From the NCBI RefSeq assembly GCF_024622975.1, contig NZ_JANJZT010000014.1:1-64000 (forward strand): a DNA stretch of 64,000 nucleotides. Direction: 5' to 3'. Under the pieces are notes generated by a model. That model was not told where the DNA came from. It saw nothing but the letters and a program-made list of their open reading frames with translations, and did no database searches. The stretch comes from Blautia caecimuris. GTDB taxonomy: Bacteria; Bacillota; Clostridia; Lachnospirales; Lachnospiraceae. Positions within the stretch are counted from its first letter, which is position 1; each line of letters starts with the position of its first letter. Position numbers and translations under genes: made by a program. Below, in pieces: positions 1-8,815 of this stretch.

Positions 1-86
1 AGTCTTTAGACTCCAGTGCCGGTAATAGACCCTTATAGGGTCAAAGCAAACCACCGGCTAAGCCGGTGGTCGTGATTGAATTTTTT
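1..86. repeat. Cluster of three hairpins at left edge, possible IS200/IS605-type terminus
   Basis: Three short inverted repeats follow each other: AGTCTTTAGACT at 1-12, GACCCT/AGGGTC at 28-42 and CCACCGGC/GCCGGTGG at 51-69, followed by a T-run at 80-86. Tandem subterminal hairpins of this kind are known at ends of IS200/IS605 elements, and the last one could also act as a terminator for a gene left of the window. No transposase is visible here. The rest of 1-345 shows only the promoter of the next operon. Confidence 0.3.
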
Positions 87-226
87 GTGTTTACAGAAGT
101 GCATTCTGATGGATTAAAGCTGAACTGCCTGCGAAAAGCGCTGGCGAAGCGGCTGGCATACCTGACCTTGTCCATTGAACAGCAACAGTGCAAAAAATGA
201 CAGGCGCAGGAGAGTTTGATACTTTC

Positions 227-255
227 TTGCGCCTGTTCCCATAGTAGTGTATAAT
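227..255 (+). promoter_or_regulatory. Probable sigma-A promoter of the DUF5717 operon
   Basis: TTGCGC at 227-232 and a perfect TATAAT at 250-255 are separated by 17 bases, about 90 bases upstream of the TTG start at 346. This is the only good promoter seen before the three-gene operon. Confidence 0.6.
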
Positions 256-345
256 AGAAATCGAGTTGAAAAAGTAAAGCGAGTATTCATTTTACGCGAG
301 ATATAAAAACGCATCACAGATAAAAGGAAAAAAAGGTGAACCATA

Positions 346-3300
346 TTGAAGAGAAAGATTGAACAATTACTGAGTGGAAAATTCAGATACGGGCAGCCGC
401 CTCTTCTTTTTTCTCAGGAACGGCTGGAGATTTCCCTGGAGGCAGGCAAGACTGTCAGGGGAGAACTCTATCTTGGAACAGAGGAAAACGAAAAGATCCA
501 GGGCTATGTGACGTCGTCCAGCCGCAGATTTGTTCCCGGAAGCAGCAGGTTTTCCGGTACAACAGTCTGCATACCTTATGGAGTGGACGGAACAGGAATG
601 AAGCCCGGAGATCAGTGCAGCGGATGGCTGTGTATTACCTCCAGTGCAGGAGAATACAAAATTCCTTTTGAAATCCATGCGGAAAAGGACAGCTTCAGAA
701 ATACACAGAAAGAAATAAAAAATATGGAAGCCTTCCGGGAAATCGCAAAAAAAGATTTCCGGGAGGCATATCGCCTTTTTAATGATAAATGTTTTCCGGA
801 GATGATGGAAAAGGCAGACAACAGACAAAAAGCTCTTTATGCAGGGCTTTCTCATCAGCCTGTCACCTATCAGAATCTGGAAGAATTTTTTGTGGGCTTA
901 AAGGAAAAGGAACCGGTATCTGTTTCCCTGAAAACAGTCAGAAATGAATTTTATGAGATAAGGGAATCAGTACAGGAATCCTTTGATATACAAAAAAGCG
1001 GCTGGGGGCATCTGCGTCTGGATATAGAGCCTCATGGCGATTTTCTGGAAGTGGAGCGCCGGGTGATCACCCAGGAAGAATTTATCGGAAGCACCTGCCG
1101 TATTGAATATGTGATCCATGCGGACAGGCTGAAAGACGGAAATCAGACAGGCAGGATCATTGTGAGAAGCCCGTATCAGAAGCTGGTCTATGAGATCATG
1201 GCGTCCAGAGGGCCAAGGATCAGGGCAGATGTAAAGGCGGAAGAAAAAAAACACAGAGCTTCCATGGTAAAAGACTATCTGGAGTACCGGGAAGGCATAA
1301 TGGACTTTAAGACCTGGATCGGAAGCACCCGTTTTATTCTGAACCAGCTCCGTGCTTCCGGCTGTGATTATCCGGAATATCAGATGTATGAGGCGTATAT
1401 CTGTCATCTGGAAGGACGGGATGAGGAAGCGTCAGAAATCCTTAAAAAGTATCAGAATAAGGAATTTTCAGGAGATGAACTGGAGCTTGCCGGCGTTTAT
1501 CTTTATCTCTGTACTCTTACAGGGCTTTACAAAGACAAGGCTCAGGCAGTATGGCGGATCCAGAATCTTCATATGCAGAAAGCGGACAGTTTCCAGCTGC
1601 TATGGATTCTTCTTCAGATGGACGGCGGCTATAAAAATCTTCCCTCAGAGGGAATCTTTATGATGGAAGAACAGTTTGAAAGAGGCTGCACAAGTCCTCT
1701 TCTTTATATGGAAGCCTGGAAGTGGATCAGCGAGGATATCACACTTTTTCACAGGCTCAGTCCGTTCTGGATCCAGGTGTTCTGCTTTGCGGGAAAAAGA
1801 GGCCTGCTTACAGAAGAGCTGGTTATGCGTATGGCTTATCTGTCCGGATATGAGAAGAATTTTTCCGGAAGTCTGTATCAGGCTCTTGTGGCAGGCTATG
1901 AAAAATTTCCTTCCGAGGATGTTCTGGAAGCAGTGTGCAAATATGTGATGAAGGGAAATCCCCACAAGCCGGAATATTTCCGCTGGTTTTCTCTGGCAGT
2001 CCAGCAGGGGCTGCGGCTTACAAGGCTGTATGAATATTATGTGGAGACTATGGATATCTCCTATCAGAGAGAGCTGCCCAAGCCTCTTCTGATGTATTTT
2101 AACTACAATGACAATACCCTTGGCGACAGCCGGAAGGCCTTTGTCTATGCAAGTGTGATCACCTGCAAAGAGAAGGAGCCCCAGGTTTATGAAAGCTACC
2201 GGGATACTATGGAAAAATTTGCCCGGGCAAAAATTGCAGAAGGGCATATGGACGAAAACTATGCGGTTGTCTATCAGGAATTTCTGCTGGATCCACAGAC
2301 CGGAGAAGAGGCGGAGCTGGCTGCCGGAAAGCTTTTTACCTACCGCCTTTACTGTGATGACAAAAAAATCCGCAGAGTGATCGTCTGCCATAGTCAGATG
2401 AAAAAGGAAGAGGTTTATCCATGCATACAGGGAGTGGCATATCCGAGGATTTATACAGATGATGCTGTGATCCTGTTTGAAGATGAAAATCAGAGACGGT
2501 ATATGTCAACCGTACATTATAATCTGAAAAAGCTTACAGACGACAGTCAGGCTGCTGCGAAATTCCTGAAGCTGGGAGCATGGGATCCGGGAGTTCTTCT
2601 TTATTATTGTGAAAAGGAAAAAATGTGTGCAGAGAATCTGGAATATTTTCAGAAACTGTCAGAGTCTCCTGCATGTACAGATGAGTACAGAAAAAGCATA
2701 AGAAAACAGCTCCTTGACTATTATTCAGAACATATTCAGGGGGAAGATCTGGACAGGTATCTGCATGAAATGGATTACTGGGAATATGCAGAAGTAGACT
2801 GTGCAAAGCTTCTGGAAATACTGATTTCCAGAAGAATGTTCCGGCAGGCTATGGGGCTTGTGGAGGAATTTGGTTATGAAGGTCTGGAGCTTGGCAGTCT
2901 TCTCAAGCTTACAAGCCGGATGATATTGAAAGCAGATATGGCAGAGGATGATGAGCTGCTTTCTCTGGCGTCCGAGGTGTACCGACGGGGGAAATATGAT
3001 GAGGTAATCCTTCATTATCAGATGCTTTACCGCTTCGGGCCGGTTGACGAGCTTCTTTCCATATGGAAAAGCGCAAAAGGCTTTGAGATGGACACCTATG
3101 ATCTGGAAGAAAGAATCCTTTCTCTTCTGATGTTTACATCTGATTACCGCAAAGAGGGAGAAAGAGTTCTGGAATCTTATGTGAAACAGTCAGGCAAAGA
3201 GCGGATCACAGGGGCTTATCTTACTCAGGTGGCTTATGGGATTTTTGTAAAGGAATACCCTATGACACGGTTTATCAGACAGCGTCTGGAATATGCATGG

Positions 3301-3891
3301 GAAAACCACTGGCCGGTGAACAGGATATGCAGACTTGCGCTTTTGATGGACATTTCAAAAGAAAAGCACATGAAAACTAGGCACCGCAAAATAGCAGAGG
3401 AAATTCTGGAAGAATGTGCCAGAGATCAGCTGGTATTTGGATTTTTCAGGAGGCTGCCTGCGGAGCTTCTCGGCCTGTGGCAGTTAGATGACAAGACTTT
3501 TGTGGAATGTCATGCTCATCCGGAGGCGAAGGTAACTCTTCGCTACGCTCTGGATGCCGGACTTGGAGGGGAACGGGAATATAAAAGCGAACCGTTAAAA
3601 GAAATGTATGAGGGTATTTTTACAAAAACATTTACACTGTTTTACGGGGAAACCCTGCATTATTACTTCCATATTGAAAGAAACGGAGAGGTAAGGGAAA
3701 CTGTAGAGCGAACCGTTACCATGAAAAAGATAGAAGGAATTCCGGGCAGCAAATATCAGCTTCTGAATCAGCTTCTGTCTGCAAGAAGGCTTGGAAAAAA
3801 ACATGAGGTTGAAAAAGGACTGAAGCGTTATCTGCGTCAGGAACAGTATGTGAAAGAAATGTTTGCCATAGAAAAGGAACAGGAAAAATGA
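346..3891 (+). CDS. Giant DUF5717-like protein, helical-repeat, unknown function
   Basis: An 1181-residue protein of unknown role. It resembles what Lachnospiraceae annotations call DUF5717 (recognised from memory, not searched). The first ~110 residues look like a beta-rich domain, with a second beta-rich part near 200-300. Most of the remainder is amphipathic helical, like TPR or HEAT repeats, and the C-terminal ~100 residues return to beta structure. There is no signal peptide, membrane segment or catalytic motif, so it is probably cytoplasmic. The start is TTG at 346, preceded by AAAAGGTGAA. It overlaps the next gene by 4 bases (ATGA), so the two are translationally coupled. The Hsp70-like and TPR partners downstream suggest a scaffold for a protein complex, which is inference. 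Confidence 0.7.
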   Translation: MKRKIEQLLSGKFRYGQPPLLFSQERLEISLEAGKTVRGELYLGTEENEKIQGYVTSSSRRFVPGSSRFSGTTVCIPYGVDGTGMKPGDQCSGWLCITSSAGEYKIPFEIHAEKDSFRNTQKEIKNMEAFREIAKKDFREAYRLFNDKCFPEMMEKADNRQKALYAGLSHQPVTYQNLEEFFVGLKEKEPVSVSLKTVRNEFYEIRESVQESFDIQKSGWGHLRLDIEPHGDFLEVERRVITQEEFIGSTCRIEYVIHADRLKDGNQTGRIIVRSPYQKLVYEIMASRGPRIRADVKAEEKKHRASMVKDYLEYREGIMDFKTWIGSTRFILNQLRASGCDYPEYQMYEAYICHLEGRDEEASEILKKYQNKEFSGDELELAGVYLYLCTLTGLYKDKAQAVWRIQNLHMQKADSFQLLWILLQMDGGYKNLPSEGIFMMEEQFERGCTSPLLYMEAWKWISEDITLFHRLSPFWIQVFCFAGKRGLLTEELVMRMAYLSGYEKNFSGSLYQALVAGYEKFPSEDVLEAVCKYVMKGNPHKPEYFRWFSLAVQQGLRLTRLYEYYVETMDISYQRELPKPLLMYFNYNDNTLGDSRKAFVYASVITCKEKEPQVYESYRDTMEKFARAKIAEGHMDENYAVVYQEFLLDPQTGEEAELAAGKLFTYRLYCDDKKIRRVIVCHSQMKKEEVYPCIQGVAYPRIYTDDAVILFEDENQRRYMSTVHYNLKKLTDDSQAAAKFLKLGAWDPGVLLYYCEKEKMCAENLEYFQKLSESPACTDEYRKSIRKQLLDYYSEHIQGEDLDRYLHEMDYWEYAEVDCAKLLEILISRRMFRQAMGLVEEFGYEGLELGSLLKLTSRMILKADMAEDDELLSLASEVYRRGKYDEVILHYQMLYRFGPVDELLSIWKSAKGFEMDTYDLEERILSLLMFTSDYRKEGERVLESYVKQSGKERITGAYLTQVAYGIFVKEYPMTRFIRQRLEYAWENHWPVNRICRLALLMDISKEKHMKTRHRKIAEEILEECARDQLVFGFFRRLPAELLGLWQLDDKTFVECHAHPEAKVTLRYALDAGLGGEREYKSEPLKEMYEGIFTKTFTLFYGETLHYYFHIERNGEVRETVERTVTMKKIEGIPGSKYQLLNQLLSARRLGKKHEVEKGLKRYLRQEQYVKEMFAIEKEQEK

Positions 3892-5141
3892 ATGAAACAC
3901 GGGATTTGATCATTGGTATTGATTTTGGAAAAAAATATTCACAGATCTGTTACTATGACCGGAAGGCGGAGGAGGCGCGTTCCCTGCCTGTAAAGGTGGG
4001 AAGCAGTCTCTATGAAACTCCCACCTGTCTGTGCAGGAGGACGGACACAGATCAGGAAGAATACTGTATTGGCCTGGAAGCGGAATATTTTGCCAGAGAA
4101 AAAGGCGGATTTCTGCTGGAGGATCTTTATGCAGTGTCCATGAGCCGGGAAAAAGTTCATGTGGCCGGCGAGGATAGAGAACCCTGGGAGATTCTGGGGC
4201 TTTTTCTCAGAGGAATGCTGAAATTTCCGGGAGTCATGGAAGTGGAAAAAAATATAAAATCTCTGACCGTTACCATGGAGACCATGGATTCGATCCAGGT
4301 GGAGAATCTTCAGAAGGCAGCAGAATTTCTGGGACTTTCTGAGGACCAGTTCAGTCTTCTGGATTATGAAGAGAGCTTTTATTATTATGTGCTTACCCAG
4401 AAGGTGGAAACCTGGAACAGAAGCGTGGGGTGGTACAGCTTCAGCAAGGATAAGGTTGTTTTTCGGAAGCTTGTTATGAGCTCGGGAACCAGACCTGTAT
4501 TTGTAAGGCTGGAAAATCCTGTAGAAGCAAAGCTGAGACAGCCTGCGCAGGAAAGAGATGAGGATTTTTATAAATTTGTAAAGGAAACTCTTGGTACGGA
4601 TCTTTATTCCAGTATTCAGATCAATGGCGAGGGATTTGACCAGGAGTGGGCTGTGAAATCTGTTAAGCTGCTTTGCTATCAGAAACGAAAGGTGTTTTTT
4701 GGAAACAATCTTTTTGCGGCAGGAGCCTGCGGCGCAGGCGCGGAAAAGCTGATTAATAAAAGGCTGAAAGGCTATCGGTATCTGGGAAGCTCCCTTGTGC
4801 TCAAAGACGTGGGGATGGAGATGAGGGTTATGGGGGCGCCTGCCTATTATCCTCTTCTGGAGGCAGGAAATAACTGGTATGAAAGCAGAGCCTGCTGCCA
4901 GCTGATCCTGGACAATACAGAAGAACTTGTTTTTGTGGTGGGAACCATGGGAGAAACAGAAAAAAAGAGAATGGGAATGCTTTTGACAGGGCTTCCCAAG
5001 CGCCCCAATAAAACGACCAGACTTTTATTAAAACTTCAGTATATATCCAGAAAAGAGTGCAGGATTACAGTAAAGGATCTTGGTTTTGGAGAAATGTTCC
5101 CTTCCAGCGGAAAAGAATGGGAAGAAATCGTACAGTGGTAA
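3888..5141 (+). CDS. Hsp70/actin-fold protein, DUF5716-like
   Basis: A 417-residue protein whose N-terminus (IIGIDFGKKYSQI, residues 8-20) matches the phosphate-1 loop of the Hsp70/actin/hexokinase ATPase superfamily. Later parts look like a diverged nucleotide-binding domain. It lacks the substrate-binding and lid domains of DnaK, which is about 600 residues long. It resembles the uncharacterised DUF5716 family of Lachnospiraceae (from memory). It starts inside the stop of the upstream giant protein (ATGA overlap) and is followed after 13 bases by a TPR protein, so the three very likely form one functional unit. ATPase activity is inferred only from the first motif; the phosphate-2 and adenosine motifs are not clear by eye. 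Confidence 0.65.
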   Translation: MNETRDLIIGIDFGKKYSQICYYDRKAEEARSLPVKVGSSLYETPTCLCRRTDTDQEEYCIGLEAEYFAREKGGFLLEDLYAVSMSREKVHVAGEDREPWEILGLFLRGMLKFPGVMEVEKNIKSLTVTMETMDSIQVENLQKAAEFLGLSEDQFSLLDYEESFYYYVLTQKVETWNRSVGWYSFSKDKVVFRKLVMSSGTRPVFVRLENPVEAKLRQPAQERDEDFYKFVKETLGTDLYSSIQINGEGFDQEWAVKSVKLLCYQKRKVFFGNNLFAAGACGAGAEKLINKRLKGYRYLGSSLVLKDVGMEMRVMGAPAYYPLLEAGNNWYESRACCQLILDNTEELVFVVGTMGETEKKRMGMLLTGLPKRPNKTTRLLLKLQYISRKECRITVKDLGFGEMFPSSGKEWEEIVQW

Positions 5142-5154
5142 AGGAGGAGAGTCA

Positions 5155-5937
5155 TTGAGCGGATACATTTTATGTCAGACAAAAACTGCGGATTCTCCGT
5201 ATTTTATTGAGAATATCAGCACAAATATCTACACTCTGGAAGAACTGTGTTACTATCTTTTTCACAATCTTTATCTGATTGATGATACTGTGATGAATGA
5301 AAGACTGTGTCTCTGGCTTCAGGATGAACTGAATCTTCCGGGGCTTGCCGCCAGGCTGAGAGCGAATCTTGGAAAATTTTCCAGTCTGGAGGATGTTCTT
5401 TATCCTGTTTTTAAGGAGATCAATTATCTGACCTATGAGGAGCTGAAGGTTCTGAATGCCAGGATACAGAAGCTTGACAGAGAATCCCGCCAGGTCAGAG
5501 AAAAACAAAAAGGCGACGCTCTGATGGAAAACGGTATGTACGTTCATGCCATTCAGGTTTATCAGAAGCTTCTTGAGGAAAATGATCTGGAAGAATATGG
5601 ACAGGGGCTTACTGCAAAAGTATGCCACAATCTGGGCTGTGCTTTCAGCTACCTTTTCCAGATGGAAAAGGCCTTGGAGTATTTCAGAAAGGAATGGGAA
5701 TCGGGCGGCGAAAGACAGGCTCTGAAAACCTGCCTTCTGGCGCTGCACAGTGTGCGGACAGAGGAAAAGTATAAAGCTCAGGCCAGGGAACTGGGAGCAG
5801 ACGATGAGCTTATGAGCGAGGTGGCAGAAGTTCTCAGGGTTTTTGCGGCAAAACCGGGGATCACAGTGGAAAAAGAAAAAACAGATGCTCTTCTGGAAAA
5901 GTTTACTGGAGAATATCACAGAGGAACCGGGTCATAA
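5155..5937 (+). CDS. TPR-containing protein, unknown function
   Basis: A 260-residue protein. Residues ~120-215 contain TPR-like helical pairs (GDALMENGMYVHAIQVYQKL and a following CHNLGCAFSYLFQMEKALEY repeat), and the N-terminal ~100 residues are a helical domain of unknown type. The chosen start is TTG at 5155 because AAAGGAGGAG lies 5 bases before it; an in-frame ATG at 5080 lies inside the previous gene and has no ribosome site. TPR proteins often serve as co-chaperones or adaptors, which fits the Hsp70-like neighbour, but no partner can be named from sequence. Confidence 0.65.
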   Translation: MSGYILCQTKTADSPYFIENISTNIYTLEELCYYLFHNLYLIDDTVMNERLCLWLQDELNLPGLAARLRANLGKFSSLEDVLYPVFKEINYLTYEELKVLNARIQKLDRESRQVREKQKGDALMENGMYVHAIQVYQKLLEENDLEEYGQGLTAKVCHNLGCAFSYLFQMEKALEYFRKEWESGGERQALKTCLLALHSVRTEEKYKAQARELGADDELMSEVAEVLRVFAAKPGITVEKEKTDALLEKFTGEYHRGTGS

Positions 5938-6002
5938 CTGTTTTCAGGCGCCGGGAACGGAGCGAGCAGTAACGCCGGGGCGTGAATATTTGAACAAAAC
6001 AG
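5938..6002. repeat. Intergenic imperfect palindrome
   Basis: CTGTTTT at 5938-5944 pairs with AAAACAG at 5996-6002. Between them lies GAACGGAGCGAGCAGTAA, which nearly matches GAACGGAGTGGACAGTAA near 19973 (15 of 18 bases). This suggests a dispersed intergenic repeat. There is no T-run, so it is not a standard terminator. Confidence 0.4.
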
Positions 6003-6090
6003 TAGACGAAATGAAATGAATCTGGTAAACTAAGATTATATTTCGGGAGAGACGAATGTCTGCTCCCGCAAAAGATTAGGAGGAATTATC

Positions 6091-6954
6091 ATGTTAGTAA
6101 ACGCGTCAGAAATGCTGAAAAAAGCTAAAGAAGGCCATTATGCAGTAGGACAGTTCAACATCAACAACCTTGAGTGGACAAAGGCGATCCTTTTAACAGC
6201 TCAGGAAAATAACTCTCCGGTTATTCTTGGTGTTTCCGAAGGTGCCGGAAAATATATGGCAGGCTATAAAACTGTTGTTGGTATGGTAAAAGGAATGATC
6301 GAAGAACTGAACATTACTGTTCCGGTTGCTCTTCACCTGGATCACGGCAGCTATGAAGGATGTCTGAAATGTGTAGAGGCAGGATTTACTTCCATTATGT
6401 TTGACGGTTCTCATTATCCCATCGAAGAGAACGTTGAAAAAACAAAAGAGCTTGTTAAAATCGTTGCTGAGCACGGAATGTCTCTTGAGGCAGAAGTTGG
6501 CTCTATCGGCGGCGAGGAAGACGGCGTTGTAGGTATGGGCGAGTGCGCAGACCCGAAAGAATGTAAGATGGTTGCAGATCTGGGAATCGATTTCCTGGCA
6601 GCAGGTATCGGAAACATTCACGGAAAATATCCGGAAAACTGGGCTGGATTAAGCTTTGAGACTCTGGATGCAATTCAGCAGCTTACAGGAGATATGCCTC
6701 TGGTTCTTCACGGCGGCACAGGAATCCCGGCTGACATGATCAAAAAAGCTATTGACCTTGGCGTATCCAAGATCAACGTAAATACAGAGTGCCAGATCTC
6801 TTTTGCAGAAGCTACACGTAAATACATCGAAGAAGGCAAAGATCAGCAGGGCAAAGGATTTGACCCGCGTAAACTTCTTGCTCCGGGATTTGAAGCAATC
6901 AAGGCAACTGTAAAAGAAAAAATGGAGCTTTTCGGTTCTATTGACAAAGCCTGA
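6091..6954 (+). CDS. fba: Class II fructose-1,6-bisphosphate aldolase
   Basis: This 287-residue cytosolic enzyme cleaves fructose-1,6-bisphosphate to DHAP and glyceraldehyde-3-phosphate in glycolysis and runs in reverse in gluconeogenesis. Class II signatures are visible: the zinc-binding LHLDHG segment near residues 81-86, EAEVGSIGGEED near 131-142, and HGGTGIP near 208-214. The length is typical. The start is supported by AGGAGG about 8 bases upstream. The codon choice is that of a highly expressed gene, like gap and pgk later in the window. It is monocistronic, with a terminator-like hairpin downstream. The 5' leader contains a GGGAG/CTCCC hairpin of unknown role. Confidence 0.95.
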   Translation: MLVNASEMLKKAKEGHYAVGQFNINNLEWTKAILLTAQENNSPVILGVSEGAGKYMAGYKTVVGMVKGMIEELNITVPVALHLDHGSYEGCLKCVEAGFTSIMFDGSHYPIEENVEKTKELVKIVAEHGMSLEAEVGSIGGEEDGVVGMGECADPKECKMVADLGIDFLAAGIGNIHGKYPENWAGLSFETLDAIQQLTGDMPLVLHGGTGIPADMIKKAIDLGVSKINVNTECQISFAEATRKYIEEGKDQQGKGFDPRKLLAPGFEAIKATVKEKMELFGSIDKA

Positions 6955-6983
6955 ATAAAAGTGCGATATAAATAATTTATAAA

Positions 6984-7046
6984 AGAGCTGCGGTATTGAA
7001 CTGGTTCAGAGAAGTGCTGTTCCTGTCAGGTACGGCAGCTCTTTTT
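6984..7046 (+). terminator. Rho-independent terminator after fba
   Basis: AGAGCTGC pairs with GCAGCTCT across a long partly structured loop, followed directly by five Ts. Confidence 0.65.
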
Positions 7047-7084
7047 CATTGTTTTAAGACATGTTTTACGACAGGAAAGATTCT

Positions 7085-7846
7085 ATGACAGAAAAGAATG
7101 AAATAGTTTTAATGAATTTTACCGGAGTTTATAAGGAACAGGAATTTTATAGGGAAGAAAAAATTTCCTGGGTGGATGTGCAGGGGCTTTCCGGGTGCAA
7201 CTGCTACTGTGACGGGGAAGCTCAGGAAATACTGGAAAAGAAAATTGCAGATCTGCCGGTAAAAGGCATTCATTTTGTGGATTCTGGGAACTATCATTAT
7301 ATGAGCCTGCTCTGGCTGAAAAAAGTACACACGCCATTTTGCCTGCTTGTATTTGACAATCACACGGACATGCAGCCGCCTGCATTCGGAGGGCTTCTGT
7401 CCTGCGGAGGATGGGCGGCAGAGGCTTTAAAGGCCCTTCCGTTTCTGCAGGAGCTTGTGCTTGTGGGACCGGACAGAGAGGCTTATGAACAGACGGAAGG
7501 AGAGATCAGAAACAAGGTCCGTTTCCTTTCTAGGGAAGATCTGCAGGAGATGACGGAACAGGAAAAGAAAACTTTTTTTGAGGAGATTTCCGATAATCTT
7601 CCCCTTTATATTTCTGTAGATAAGGACGTGCTCCGTCCCGGAGACGCCATGACTGCATGGAGCCAGGGAGATATGACGGCAGAGGAACTGGAATCTTATA
7701 TCAGGGCTTTGTGCAGGCGGCAGGAGCCTGCGGGAATGGACGTATGCGGAGAATACGATGCCGAAGAAGACGGAACCTGTAATGACAGGGTAAACGGGAT
7801 GTTGCTGAATGTATGGAAAGACTGGAGGGATTCCCATGAAAAATGA
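7085..7846 (+). CDS. Arginase/ureohydrolase-fold protein
   Basis: A 253-residue protein with the metal-binding landmarks of the arginase-agmatinase superfamily: GNYHY near 77-81, FDNHTDM near 102-108 (matching DxHxD) and ISVDKDVL near 176-183 (matching SxDxDxxDP, although the final DP is not kept). Superfamily members hydrolyse guanidino groups with a Mn pair, but this short, diverged member cannot be given a substrate. The start at 7085 is chosen for the GGAAAG 5 bases upstream; an ATG at 7061 is possible. Its end overlaps lgt by 11 bases, so the two are co-translated. Confidence 0.7.
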   Translation: MTEKNEIVLMNFTGVYKEQEFYREEKISWVDVQGLSGCNCYCDGEAQEILEKKIADLPVKGIHFVDSGNYHYMSLLWLKKVHTPFCLLVFDNHTDMQPPAFGGLLSCGGWAAEALKALPFLQELVLVGPDREAYEQTEGEIRNKVRFLSREDLQEMTEQEKKTFFEEISDNLPLYISVDKDVLRPGDAMTAWSQGDMTAEELESYIRALCRRQEPAGMDVCGEYDAEEDGTCNDRVNGMLLNVWKDWRDSHEK

Positions 7847-8597
7847 GCTTTTTACCATTGGACCTTTTACTGTGTACAGCTATGGTTTTATGATCGCAGT
7901 GGGTGTGTTTGCGGCGTGGCTGACAGCAGAATACCGGGCAAAAAAATACCGTGCAGATACAGACCAGATATTTTTTCTGGTGTTGTGGTGTCTGGTGGGA
8001 GGACTTCTGGGCGCCAAGCTTTTGTTCTGGATCACAGAATGGAAAGAGGTTGCAGCAGATCCGGGTTTTATTTTAAGGACAATGACAGATGGATTTATTG
8101 TTTATGGAGGAATTATAGGAGGAATTATCGCAGGCTGGCTGTACAGCAGGATAACAAAACTGAATTTCCTGAAATATTTTGACCTTATGATCCCGTCTGT
8201 GGCTCTGGCTCAGGGATTTGGAAGAATCGGCTGCCTTCTGGCAGGCTGCTGCTACGGAAAAGAAACCTCCGGATGGCCGTCCATTACTTTTCATGATTCT
8301 GATTTCGCCCCTAATGGTGTGGCTCTGGTTCCCACTCAGATTTATTCCAGTGTGCTTGATTTCGTGCATTTCGCAATCCTTCTCTGGATTGCCCGGAACA
8401 AAAAGGCAGACGGACAGGTAGCTGCCTGCTATATGATCTTTTACAGCGCAGGGCGGTTTATACTGGAATTTTTCAGAGGAGATCTGATCAGAGGAAGTGT
8501 GGGAGCTCTGTCCACGTCTCAGTTTATCAGTATTTTTATAATGGCTGCAGGGCTTGCTATGCTCTGGTTTACAACCGTAAAGGCCGGAAGAAAATAG
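7836..8597 (+). CDS. lgt: Prolipoprotein diacylglyceryl transferase
   Basis: An integral membrane enzyme (253 aa) that transfers diacylglycerol from phosphatidylglycerol to the lipobox cysteine of prolipoproteins, the first step of lipoprotein maturation. About seven hydrophobic segments are visible. The family signature appears as GRIGCLLAGCCYG near residues 129-141. The N-terminus (FTIGPFTVYSYGFMIAVG) is typical. The start ATG at 7836 has GGAGGG upstream and overlaps the arginase-like gene. A terminator lies about 75 bases downstream. Confidence 0.93.
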   Translation: MKNELFTIGPFTVYSYGFMIAVGVFAAWLTAEYRAKKYRADTDQIFFLVLWCLVGGLLGAKLLFWITEWKEVAADPGFILRTMTDGFIVYGGIIGGIIAGWLYSRITKLNFLKYFDLMIPSVALAQGFGRIGCLLAGCCYGKETSGWPSITFHDSDFAPNGVALVPTQIYSSVLDFVHFAILLWIARNKKADGQVAACYMIFYSAGRFILEFFRGDLIRGSVGALSTSQFISIFIMAAGLAMLWFTTVKAGRK

Positions 8598-8672
8598 GTG
8601 TTCAGTTTATACTTCGGACATACAGAAAAGTAAAACTCATATGCAGCTGCAATTTGCAGAGAATAAAAGGTG

Positions 8673-8705
8673 CAGGTTCTTTAAGCAAAGGAACCTGTAT
8701 TTTTT
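8673..8705 (+). terminator. Terminator after lgt
   Basis: CAGGTTC at 8673-8679 pairs with GAACCTG at 8691-8697, followed by a T-run at 8700-8705. Confidence 0.75.
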
Positions 8706-8715
8706 GTCGAAAACT

Positions 8716-8776
8716 TTTACTTGACAATAAGGGCAAATTATAATAGCATGTACATATAAAAACGAACATAAGTTTG
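8716..8776 (+). promoter_or_regulatory. recA promoter with LexA (SOS) box
   Basis: TTTACT at 8716-8721 and a perfect TATAAT at 8739-8744 are 17 bases apart. CGAACATAAGTTTG at 8763-8776 matches the Gram-positive LexA/DinR operator (CGAAC-N4-GTTCG type). It lies just downstream of the -10 box, where bound LexA would block transcription. recA is therefore very likely SOS-inducible. Confidence 0.8.
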
Positions 8777-8815
8777 CGAAATCAATAAAGAACAGCGATA
8801 AGGAGAATTGAGATT

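Noticed and set aside
8721-8744. TTGACA at 8721 as -35 of recA
   Set aside because: Only 12 bases separate it from TATAAT; TTTACT at 8716 gives the correct 17-base spacing.
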